Under the pieces are notes generated by a model. It saw only the letters and a list, made by a program, of their open reading frames with translations. It did no database searches and had not been told where the DNA came from. From contig OX578147.1 of NCBI GenBank assembly GCA_951213105.1, forward strand, positions 127,616,322 through 127,680,321: 64,000 bases of DNA. Reading direction: 5' to 3'. Position numbers and translations under genes: made by a program. This DNA is from Amaurobius ferox (lineage: Eukaryota > Arthropoda > Arachnida > Araneae > Amaurobiidae). Positions within the stretch are counted from its first letter, which is position 1. Each line of letters starts with the position of its first letter. Positions 21,666 to 32,136 of this stretch are shown here, one piece after another.

Positions 21666-22627
21666 AAGCGTTTTCGACATTGTCATATAAAAAACTCTGA
21701 ATAAGCGATCGAAATTGTCCAGTTTTTACTACGTAAATAATTCAAGCAATTTTTATTTCTATAGATAGAGGAACTATTGTTTTTTCCGATAATTTTTCGA
21801 GATTTTGACGGATATGCTTATGCCTCTGATGCTTATAAATTAAAATAATTCTACCTTGATTTTCATTCTATTGCATTAATCCGTTCGAAAAATATCATGT
21901 TCTCACACTATAAAAAGCATCCCACAGATATTGAAAAATCGGTTCGCACTCTTAGATATTTAAAACATGTTCATCTCTCAAAATTCGAGATAGAATTCGT
22001 GTTCCATACAATATTCTCTTAGTATACAGTAATAAAATCTCGATTATCCGAGTCCCAGTTATCCGATATTCCGTGTTTTCACCGACTTATGCCTTGCTAG
22101 AAACATCCACTCTTGTTAAGTCCTGATTTGATTTGATTTGATTTGATTTGATTTTTTCAGTGAAACCGAAGAAGATATGATGAAGATAATATTCTGCTCA
22201 TAGAGTTGGTGAAACAAAGAAAAATTTTATCATCAAAGTTACAGAGTTAGTTTTTAACAAAGAATATTTTTAAATATCCTGATGTAGAGAATATTTGGAG
22301 TGTGCGGCTCCACTTGTGCTTCTCATGCATTTGATATTCCGTTTGAAGTTATTTTAATATTTTTCATAAAATTGTTCCACATTTATTTATTATTTTTTTT
22401 AATTGGAAACGGCAGGATTCTTGCACATTTTGCATTTAAAAAATAAAGCACATTTTAATTATTTTTTAAAGACTACGGAAAAAAATGAAAGTACTGCGAA
22501 AACACTTGGTTATACATAATGAAGTTTTATCAAACACTCACATAATACTGTATCATTCGATTTCAAAACTGTATCAGAAATCTCGTAGAATGCTTATAAA
22601 AATATTTTACCGTCACTGATAATATTT
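21666..22627. other. AT-rich, nothing recognised
   Basis: There is a short (ATTTG)n run near 22125-22150. No gene was seen. Confidence 0.55.
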
Positions 22628-23380
22628 ACTTTTTCATACTATGTAATACAATACAGAGAAAGTATTCTTTATACGAAAATTTTCGATTTTGAGATTTTGA
22701 TGCCAATATATATGTTTTAAGACCTCTTGAACACGTTTTGACTATTTTTGGAGTGATGTCCATCTGTCTGTCCGTCTGCCTGTGGTCGATTTCTTGTGTA
22801 ACATGATAGCGGCCACAAATACGAATGAATTTTCACGAAACTTTACACCCAACGTTGTTATGAAAAATTTTTTAAAATTCGACCGAAAATTTCGAAATGG
22901 TTTCGAAATTTCGAATATTTTTTTACCATGGCAGCATAGCTCAAAATTTGACATAATACAAAATTTGACATAATATAAAATTTGACATAATACAAAATTT
23001 GACATAATATAAAATTTGACATAATCTTTTATAAAAGGGTTTATAGGTGGTTCAAAGATCATGAGACTTAATAGTTTGAATCATTGTTGTGAAAAATAGC
23101 AGCGATACAATTTTTTTATTCGTGACGTCATTAGCCCCCCACCCCCACCCCCCTTCCTTATAGGGCAAGTTACCTCCTGGGAGGTACATTGATAAGTATG
23201 GTATCATTCGAAAGATTTTTTCAAGACCTTTAAAGTGAAGGGTAACACGCTGCAGCTGTAATAATTTCGACCAACGATACCGATTATTCAAATATTTTCT
23301 TGTAAAATTTGAAAAACAAAACAAAAATGAATTCTTGTATGAGAAAGTTGAGTTGAGCCACACTTCAGTTATTTTTTTTT
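22628..23380 (+). repeat. Family E repeat, full length (HINE-like)
   Basis: The 5' end is ACTTTTTCATAC with a palindromic partner (GAGAAAGTA). Then come CGAAAATTTTCG, TTTTGGAGTGATGTCCATC, a short CTGTCTGTCCGTCTG microsatellite, a body with five TTTGACATAATA direct repeats (about 22945-23025), and 3' GTATGAGAAAGT, the inverse of the 5' end. It closes GAGCCACACTTCAGTTATTTTT. Length is about 750 bp. The other clear copy is 28419-29137. Confidence 0.82.
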
Positions 23381-23640
23381 CTAGTATTAGTAAGAGGTAT
23401 GTGGAATTCCAGGCAAGAAAATAAAATGGAGCAATCAATAGTATTATTTAAAACTTTATAGTAAAACAAGAGACAAGACCGTTTTCTTCTTTTTTTAAGA
23501 CGCATTCAATTAAATTTTTGTCCAAGTTCACTAGTATGCATATCATATGGATAATAACCGAAAATTCTGTAATTAATAGTACGTAAAATACACACGGTTA
23601 TATCAAGTTACGACTTTTGGGAAATGGCTATACGCTGTAA
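23381..23640. other. Spacer upstream of the second PLE
   Basis: Nothing was recognised. The 5' boundary of the PLE could lie within this stretch. Confidence 0.4.
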
Positions 23641-23663
23641 AACATTCTGCAACCTTTGCTCAT

Positions 23664-23790
23664 TTGTTCAGCTACTTTGTTGATAATTTCGGCAAACTCA
23701 TAAGAAAAGCCCCAATTACAGGCGTTCAAAAAAATTCCACCTTCATTTCTGAAATATTCAGCAAATTATCGTCTACCGAAGCGTTATTTT

Positions 23791-23830
<40 letters not shown>

Positions 23831-24218
23831 TCTAAATAATAATTTTCTTCCTACTTCCAATAAAATTGAATATAAACACTTTGCCAAACACGGTTTTGAA
23901 AATATTACTATACATATTTTAGATATAAAAACAAAATCTGCAGATAGGATTTATTTTGAAAACTACTATATTAAATCACAGTGTACTCTTTTTCCATATG
24001 GATTAAATCAAATGTATCTAAATGGTAATGTTGTAAAAAATAATTTTGTAGATAATAAATATTCTATTTTTAATCACATTTTTTTGAAACCCTATTTAAA
24101 TGATAGTGAATCAATCAAACTCAAAAGATTTAAACGAGGAAAGGGACATTCCTTACTTAATGATCATAAATCTGAGATTATAACTCTACATAATCAATTT
24201 AATAGAACTTTTCAATGA
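23664..24218 (+). pseudogene. N-terminal GIY-YIG-like nuclease of the Naiad-type PLE
   Basis: After a (TA)n tract (about 23793-23826) the frame reads HFAKHGFENITIHILD, then RIYFENYYIK and PYGLNQMYLNG. This is the second half of a GIY-YIG nuclease fold (the G-x-EN-x-I/IL strand, catalytic Glu in the E-x-x-Y-I helix, and the terminal G-x-N). The GIY and YIG strands themselves are not intact here and the (TA)n may have replaced them. A Lys/Arg-rich stretch (KLKRFKRGKGHS) follows near 24120. A TGA ends the frame at 24216-24218, but the same frame stays open beyond it for about 380 bases. Confidence 0.7.
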
Positions 24219-24840
24219 AAATTCATAAGATCCTGGGTTTTTGCGGTAAAGAAAAAACATTTAAATAAGGTTTATACCATTTTTTTAAAATTCAATCTTG
24301 CTAATGAACATTTTAATCATATTTTCTTTGATTTGCTTATTACAAGATCACAGTTTTTAAATTTAAAACTAAATCAATTTCATTATAATAATACAACTAC
24401 TAATTCTTATTGTGTTATCTCTTTCAAACATCCTATATATAATTCTCTAATTTTTGGTTTAACAAGTTTAAACATTTATTGCCTATTGGAGATTTATGTG
24501 TTTCAAAGACATTCAAATACAACAAGCCTATTGGTAGGTCTATATTTAATTATAATGAAGTTTCACAATCGCTCTCTATTGATCATTATTCTCAGTTAAT
24601 TGTAGATAGCGAATGTATTTGTAAACTAAACAAATTTGCTGAATTTCTAAATCCAGACTTGGGGCATATAGTTACAGGAGATTTAGACATTGTTAGTGAC
24701 AATGTGTTAAGAACCATTATGTCATTTGGCACTAAATTTAGGATACCTTCTTGTAATAATTCTTTTAAAGTTTTAAAATCTATTAATTTAGATCTTGATA
24801 AATATATATATATAAATTAGCTTGTAAATACGCTCTGCCA
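24219..24840 (+). pseudogene. Linker/pre-RT region of the Naiad-type PLE, frameshifted
   Basis: After the TGA the same frame continues with FIRSWVFAVKKKHLNKVY. Homology-like text then moves to another frame near 24430-24440 (FNKFKHLLPIGDLCVSKTFK) and runs to GTKFRIPSC near 24735-24760. It is lost again at a TATATATATA tract (about 24803-24816) before joining the RT frame. Two of three disruptions sit at or near TA slippage sites. No independent function is proposed. Confidence 0.6.
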
Positions 24841-24855
24841 TTAGAGGCATTTAAT

Positions 24856-26097
24856 ATGTGGAAATTTACTATATTAGAATCAATTAAAAATGCTATTAGA
24901 GATATTAAATTGTCTAGATCTTTATATAATATTGATAATATTAAACATTCCATTAATGATTTACAAAGATCCTTTGTTATCACCTATGTTGATAAAACCT
25001 CTAATAATTATGCTATTATCTGTAAAAAAATTTATATTCAATTTCTGTTAGATTATTTAAAAAATAATAGTCTTTTTAAACCTGATTTACATTCCATCAA
25101 TAGTATTAAATTGAAAATTATCAATATGTATAGCGATTTAAATATTAAATATAAATATCTTAGATTTCCTTATATAGTGCTTATTCCAAAATTTCATAAA
25201 AATCCTATTAAATTTAGAACAGTTACTAGTGGCCATAATACTTACTCTACTACTGCGAGTAAATTATTACTAAATTCTTTAAATCTAATAAATAATAGTT
25301 TAAGCCAGACTAGCAGTAATTACCATATTCTAAATAATAGTAAAGAATTAAAGAATAATTTAACATCTCTTAGAAAAATAATAGGATTTCAAACTTTTGA
25401 TTTTAAAGATCTTTTTAATAATATTAAGATATCTGATCTATATGATGTAATTTTAGCTCTACATAATGCTTATATTACACATCTTTCAAATCAAATTAAA
25501 TTTATAAATTTTCCTAAACTTCTTCACTTTGTTATTTTCAATAATTATATTTTTCAAGGAAATAAATTATACTTACAAGTCTCAGGAGTTCCACAGGGTG
25601 GCTGCAGTAGCAGTATGCTAGCTAATTTATACCTTTATCATTATGAAAAGTCATTTACTTCAATAGATTATACTTTTTACAGATATGTTGATGATCTGAT
25701 TTGCTTAGTACATACAGAAAATTATCTCATAGATATAGATTACTATCCAGACAATTTGGAATTAATTCCTAATGAAGCTACTATTAGTAAAAATGTTAAT
25801 TTTCTGGATTTAAATCTTTTTATTGATCCTTCTAATAGAATTGTTACTAATTTATATGATAAAAAAGACTTTTATAATTTTAATATTAATAAAATCTTAC
25901 CATTTAATTCCTGTAACTCGATTCAATTGTTTAGAAATATTATACTCAATCAGCTTTTTAGAATTAATAGATTATCTGATAAAAAATTTCATGCTATGCA
26001 TATCAATAATCTCAAAATTACTAGCAATTTATATAAATATCCCTCTTATTTAGTAAATAGTATTGTTAAAAAATTTAAAATAGCTGGATTTTTATAA
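24856..26097 (+). CDS. Reverse transcriptase of the Naiad-type PLE
   Basis: This 413-codon open frame has all main RT motifs: VLIPKFHKNPIKFRTVTSG (residues 108-126), FQTFDFKDLFNNI (178-190, first catalytic Asp), VSGVPQGGCSSSMLANLYL (242-260) and YRYVDDLICL (275-284, intact YVDD). A later segment KNVNFLDLNLFID follows. RT copies the element RNA, primed at a nuclease nick in chromosomal DNA. The given ATG is internal to the original protein, since the coding region continues upstream in another frame. No nuclease follows it, consistent with the permuted order. Catalytic residues are intact, but the copy as a whole is broken. Confidence 0.88.
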   Translation: MWKFTILESIKNAIRDIKLSRSLYNIDNIKHSINDLQRSFVITYVDKTSNNYAIICKKIYIQFLLDYLKNNSLFKPDLHSINSIKLKIINMYSDLNIKYKYLRFPYIVLIPKFHKNPIKFRTVTSGHNTYSTTASKLLLNSLNLINNSLSQTSSNYHILNNSKELKNNLTSLRKIIGFQTFDFKDLFNNIKISDLYDVILALHNAYITHLSNQIKFINFPKLLHFVIFNNYIFQGNKLYLQVSGVPQGGCSSSMLANLYLYHYEKSFTSIDYTFYRYVDDLICLVHTENYLIDIDYYPDNLELIPNEATISKNVNFLDLNLFIDPSNRIVTNLYDKKDFYNFNINKILPFNSCNSIQLFRNIILNQLFRINRLSDKKFHAMHINNLKITSNLYKYPSYLVNSIVKKFKIAGFL

Positions 26098-26100
26098 CTC

Positions 26101-26860
26101 TTTTCATAGTATCATAAAATTCTATTCATGGTATCTTATATTAGCCAGACATCTCCATTCTCTTGTTTTTTTTTACATTCTCTTCCACTTCAGCATTACT
26201 ATTATTTGCCCCTCCTTTTAGTAGCTCTTTTTGTATATTAATACTTTTTCTTAACATTTCGCTTAACTGTTTTTCAATTCTTATGAATGGCAACAGTAAA
26301 TGGTTTTTTATTTTTTCTTTACGAATGGCAACACTGGTCTCTGCTATCAGTGTTCCCTATATCGACTCGATTGTACATACGCTGTGCTTTTTCCAGGTAT
26401 TCATTTTTTCTTTTTTATTCCTTCTTTATGTATGTCGTCCAAGTAGAAATAGTTTATAGATATAATCTATCTATTTCTTCAGAAACATACATTTTTGTGT
26501 TTGCTTCTACAAAAAACTTGGACATGATTAGATTTTTGTAGAGGTTAACAATTCATGATTTAGGCTTAGAGCCTCGTCCACGTGTATAGCGTTTGTGCTT
26601 GATTTCGTTTGTTATACTTTTTTCGATTCCATACCTTTGTATTATGATATTTTTCATTGACTTGTTGATTGGATTATTATTTTTTTCCATTTGCTTGAGG
26701 ATTAATTGATTTTTACTTTTGTTTTGTAAACCAGTTAGATAGTTGAATTTAGTTTAAGTTTTTCTTTTTTTGTTTCCATACCTTTGAATTTTGTTGATTT
26801 TCTGTAACTTGATAGCTTGTGTTTTGTATTTTTTATCCATTTGATTGATGATTTGCTGTA
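26101..26860. other. Probable 3' region of the Naiad-type PLE and flank
   Basis: This is T-rich non-coding DNA. TTTGTATTATGATATTTTTC and TTTTATCCATTTG(A/C)TTG-like phrases recur loosely near 26640-26860. No hammerhead core was found here. Confidence 0.4.
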
Positions 26861-27695
<835 letters not shown>

Positions 27696-28199
27696 ATCAT
27701 GACTATCAGCAACCTTACTCCCCATTACGGCCCCTGAAACTTTCAGTAACATGCTTGCAAATGTTACGGTTGTAACAAATAACGGCTGCAGCGGAAAAAA
27801 TCCTCCGGTCCATTGATGTTCCTTATAACAGAATTCACTGTATTTATTATCGAAATATCCTACGCTTTACAATAAGTATTTTTGAAAAAGACTATTTTTT
27901 GTTGTTGTTTTGTTTTAGGTACTTTCGATTCACATAGCCAATCAACATCCGATATCACACAGCCATGACTCAAGTAAGCGGACAAAAGCGCAGAGTTAAA
28001 AGTTTGAGTAATTTCGACGTACAAATACGCTTTTTTTACCCAATAATTTCCTCACGCATTCCACGTCACTCAAGGTTACGAAGATGAGATAATTTTCTTA
28101 AATAGCTTTTTGCAATAACAAATACGGTCGTGACCACGAAATCTTAAGATGAGCCTAATTGGTCAGCAGAATGAAGGCAACGAAGTTGAAAATTGTTGC
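27696..28199. other. Non-coding, unassigned
   Basis: No gene was recognised. GCGGAAAAAATCCTCCGGTCC and neighbouring text matched nothing else in the window. Confidence 0.5.
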
Positions 28200-29480
28200 T
28201 TGAGTTTCGGTTGGAATCGGTGGCGACGCCAAGAGGTAGATTTTAGATGTCCCAACCATGGAGGTAAAAGAAAGGAGTTAAAAATTTATATTACGAAAAC
28301 GCCAATATCGTTTCAGACAATCATTCAGGTGGAGCTGGGATAAAATAAGTAGTCGTGCATAGTATGCATTTCTATGACGAAAGGTTGAAAATATTTATTT
28401 AAACCGTTAATTTTGTAAAAAAAAAACAAAAAAACAACTGGAGTGTGTGGTTCAATTCAACCTTCTCATAATCTATTTTTTTTCAACCTTTTCATAATTT
28501 TTTAGTAGCTTGTGGGGTTTTTTTTTTCCTCCAAATTTTACATGTAAAATGTTGAAAAATCGGTATCATTGAAATTATTGTCCAACTTATTACAAATATA
28601 GCGTGTTATCCTTCACTTTAAAAAACTTGACAAAACCTTTCGATTGATACCATACTTGACAATGTACCCCAGGGGAGGGGTAACTTGCCCCCCCCCCCCC
28701 CCAAGAGGGACCAATGACTTCACGAACACAAATTGTATCGCGGTTATTTTTGACAAAAATGATTGAAACTAAGTATCATGATCACTAAACTATAAATAAT
28801 CCCTTTTATGCTTGATTATATCAAATTTTGTTCCATGCTGCCGTGTTAAAAAAATACAAAATTTGAATAAATTTCAAAGTTTCCGCTCGAATTTAAAAAG
28901 AAAAAGAAAAAAATTCCATCTAGTACTAGATTTTTCGGTAACAAAGCCGTATATAAAATTTCGTGAAAATCCAATAATATTTGTAGCAGCTATCGTGTAT
29001 ACAAGAAATCGACCACAGACATCAGACGGACAAAATAGCCAAAACGTATTCAGGAGCTCTTAAGACATATATTGACAGCAAAATCTCGAAGTGGAAAATT
29101 TTCTTGAAAACAATACTTTCTCAATGTATGAGGAAGTGAAAATTATTAGCGTAATGCAAAGTAGAACTAAAACAATAAAGAATATTCCTACGTATTCTAA
29201 ATTATTTTATCTTTCAATGTATTTTTATCACTCTATATTCTGTACCCTATCCTACAACTATGAAAAAATACTGGTTAATTATACTCATAATAAGGCAGCC
29301 TTTAATTTAAAAATAATTAAAAATGCATATACCAAATACTACGACATTTTGTTGTGTTAACCAACGATAGCTACTACTTTACAAATACTAACGACATCTA
29401 GATATAATTCTCGAAACATTATGAAATTTTCAAGCGTTTCATCCTTAGTTTTATCTCCTTTCTAACCTCATGGTCATAGC
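28200..29480 (+). pseudogene. Broken paralogue of the 15.4-16.0 kb segment
   Basis: Its left part (28200-28418) and right part (29138-29480) match 15440-16010 in order and orientation. The family E element sits between them. Relative to the membrane-protein frame on the minus strand, the position of the start codon reads ATT and a stop follows within about nine codons. So no equivalent protein is possible even apart from the insertion. Confidence 0.75.
28419..29137 (-). repeat. Family E repeat inserted in the duplicated segment
   Basis: On the minus strand it begins with the palindrome (ACTTCCTCATACATTGAG) near 29137. It passes GGAGTGATGT-equivalent text and the GTCTGATGTCTG region near 29005, and ends AACCACACACTCCAGTTG plus a T run (A run on plus) near 28419. 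A C14-type tract lies at 28689-28702. Confidence 0.8.
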
Positions 29481-29665
29481 CCTGCTCAAAGACCCATTCT
29501 GTTGAAGGATTGAAACTGTACACATAAATACAAAAATTATGTCTTCTGAACAATGGCTTGGGTCGTTAAAAATGCATTTACTAAAACATGTTTTAATGCC
29601 TAAATATGCCATTTAATCAAGTATTTTAAAAATGCACTTCAATTACAATTCTATTGTTAATGAAA

Positions 29666-30481
29666 GAAAAAAAAATCTGATGTGGGCAGTACATGACTTT
29701 CCTTGCAGACTCAAATTCATATTTTCTTTATTATTTCTTTAATAATTCATTAGACTGAGCACAAAATAACACTAAATTTGTATTTTTAATTCAATTTTTA
29801 TTTTTATTTGGCAATTAGGCATTTTTCCGAAAGCGGCGTAATAAAAATGCAAGAAACCTCATATATCTGGAGAGCGGGTTAGTCCTAAAGTAAAATGGAG
29901 TTGGTTATATTCCTTGACTCACCAAAAATTGTGTATAAAACAGGAATTCAATAGATACATTTGAGCGCATGTAGTTTTTTTTTTTAAGCGGTTTTTGAGG
30001 GCTATTTCGTAAAAAAAGGCAGGTTGTTTTTTTCCGAATCGTATACCAAAATTTAATCAGCACCAGAGTATCTCACAAGTAACTTATCTACCAAATTTTG
30101 TGAAATTTGGTCAATTAGCATTTTACCTAGAGTGGATGCATGAAATTTTAAAGGGCCGTTTCGCAAAAAAAAGCGGATTCTATTTTTCCGAATCATACCA
30201 AAAACTAATCAGCACCAGGGTCACACCCAAGTGACTTACCTACCAAATTTTATGAAATTCGGTCCATTAGTTTTAGAGTTAAAGTGGATACATACATTGC
30301 ACGGACAGACACAGACAGACACACACACACAGACAGAGACACACACAGACGTCATACTAAAAATAGTTTTTTCGTATTCTAAAGGTTTCAAAACGTGTAG
30401 ATCCGTCGACAACTCGAGTTGCGATTTTCGGCATCATTACAATACTTTCCCTATACATTACCATGTATTGTAAGGAAAGTA
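29666..30481 (-). repeat. Family B repeat, full length (HINE-like)
   Basis: Read on the minus strand, the 5' palindrome starts ACTTTCCTTACAATACATGG near 30481. TCGAAAATCGCAACTCGAG and GACGTCTGTGTG follow, then the microsatellite at about 30305-30350. Several ACCGAATTTCA...AAATTTGGTA sub-blocks come next. The 3' terminus is GTACTGCCCACATCAGATTTTT. Confidence 0.85.
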
Positions 30482-30533
30482 ATAGAAACATTTATTAAAT
30501 GATAATTTCGAAAATGATGACGGAAGTATTTTT

Positions 30534-31322
30534 ACTTTCCCTGCAATACATGGTGATGTATAGGGGGGTAAGTATTGGAATCATGTCGAAAATCGCAACT
30601 CGAGTTTTCGACGGATCTACACGTTTCAGACCTGTAGAATACGAAAAAACTATTTTTAGCGTGACGTCTGTGTGTGTGTCTGTGTGTGTGTGTGCAATGT
30701 ATGTATCCACTCTAACTCAAAAACTAAAGGACCGAATTTAATAAAATTTGGTAGGTAAGACCCATGGGTGTAACCCTGGTGCTGATTAGGTTTTGGTACA
30801 TTTCGGAAAAAAAAAACCCGCCTTTTTTTTGCGAAATGGCCCGCAAAAATCTCATGTATTAACTCTATCTGAAAACCAAATTGACCAAATTTCACAAAAT
30901 TTGGTAGATAAATCACATGTAGGATACTCTAGTGCTGATCAGAATTTAGTACGATTCGAAAAAGAACAACCTGCCTTTTCTTACGAAATGACCCGCAAAA
31001 ATCGCCAATATCTAAAAAAAGACTACGTATGTTCAAATGTATCAATTAAATGCTTGTTTTATATGTAAATTTTGACGAGGAAAAGAATAAAAACAACTCT
31101 ATTACTATAGGACTAACCTTTCTCGAGATATTTGAGATTTTTCCCATTTTTTTATGCTGCCTTTGGAAAAATGCTCAATTACCAAATAAAAGCAGAAATT
31201 GAATTAAAAATGCAAATTTAGTGTCATTTTGTGCAATTAAACTCAATGAGTTCTTAAAGAAATAAAGAAAAAATGAATTTGAGTCTGCAGGGAAAGTCAT
31301 GTGCTGCCCACATCAGATTTTT
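30534..31322 (+). repeat. Family B repeat, unit 1 of a head-to-tail trimer
   Basis: It starts ACTTTCCCTGCAATACATGG, with the microsatellite at about 30665-30695. The 3' inverted repeat TGCAGGGAAAGT, hairpin ATGTGCTGCCCACAT and T run end at 31322, where the next unit begins directly. Confidence 0.9.
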
Positions 31323-32136
31323 ATTTTCCCTGCAATACATGTATAGGGAAAGTATAGGAATCATGCTGAAAATCGCAACTCGAATTTTCGACGGACCTAG
31401 ACGTTTTGGGAACTTTAGTACACAAAAAACTATTTTTAGCGTGACGTCTGTGTGTGCGTCTGTCTGCCTATCTGTATGTCTGTCTGTGCAATGTATGTAT
31501 CCACTCTAACTCTAAAACTAATGGACGGAATTTCATAAAATTTGGTAGGTAAGACACTTGTGTATGACGCTGGTGCTGATTATGTTACGAATCGGGATAA
31601 TAGAACTTTTTTTTTTTTTTTTTTTTGCGAAATGGTCCGCAAAAATTGTCTGTATCCACTATAGTTGAAAAACTAATGGACCGAATTTCACAAAATTTGG
31701 TAGATAAGTCGCTTGTGGGTTTGCTGATCAGATTTTGGTACGATTCGGAAAAAAGTAACCTGCCTCTTTTTGCGAAATGGCCCGAAAAAATCGTCAAAAT
31801 CTAAAAATACTACGTATGCTCAAATATATCAATTAAATGCTTGTTTATACATAATTTTTAACAATAAAAAGAATAAGACTAACCCCATTACACTAGGGCT
31901 AGCCGTTCTCGAGATATTTTAGTTTTTCCGCATTTTTACTACGCCATCTTTGAAAATAGGTCCAGTTACAAAATGAAAACGAGAATTAAATTAAAATGAA
32001 AATTCAGTGTCATTTCAAATAATTATTCGTGTTATTTTGTGCAATTAAAATTAATTTAAATAATTATTAAACAAATAAAGAGAAAATGAATTTGAGTGTC
32101 TGTAGGGAAAGTTATGTGGTGCCCACATTCGATTTT
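31323..32136 (+). repeat. Family B repeat, unit 2 of a head-to-tail trimer
   Basis: The 5' end (TTTTCCCTGCAATACATG) abuts the T tract of unit 1. Its microsatellite is GTCTGTCTGCCTATCTG at about 31450-31490. It ends GGTGCCCACATTCGATTTTT at 32136. Confidence 0.9.

Larger units (their letters stand above)
23641..26100 (+). mobile_element. Naiad-type Penelope-like element (nuclease first, RT second)
   Basis: The coding order is GIY-YIG-like nuclease (about 23850-24000), then a linker, then RT (24856-26097). This is the permuted order described for the Naiad clade of PLEs, and differs from the element at 10566, where the nuclease is C-terminal. Element ends and target duplication were not found. 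Codon use is extremely AT-rich. Two (TA)n tracts interrupt the coding region. Confidence 0.78.

Noticed and set aside
23052..23438. Minus-strand 128-codon frame
   Set aside because: It lies inside a family E repeat and its Gly-rich part comes from a C tract.
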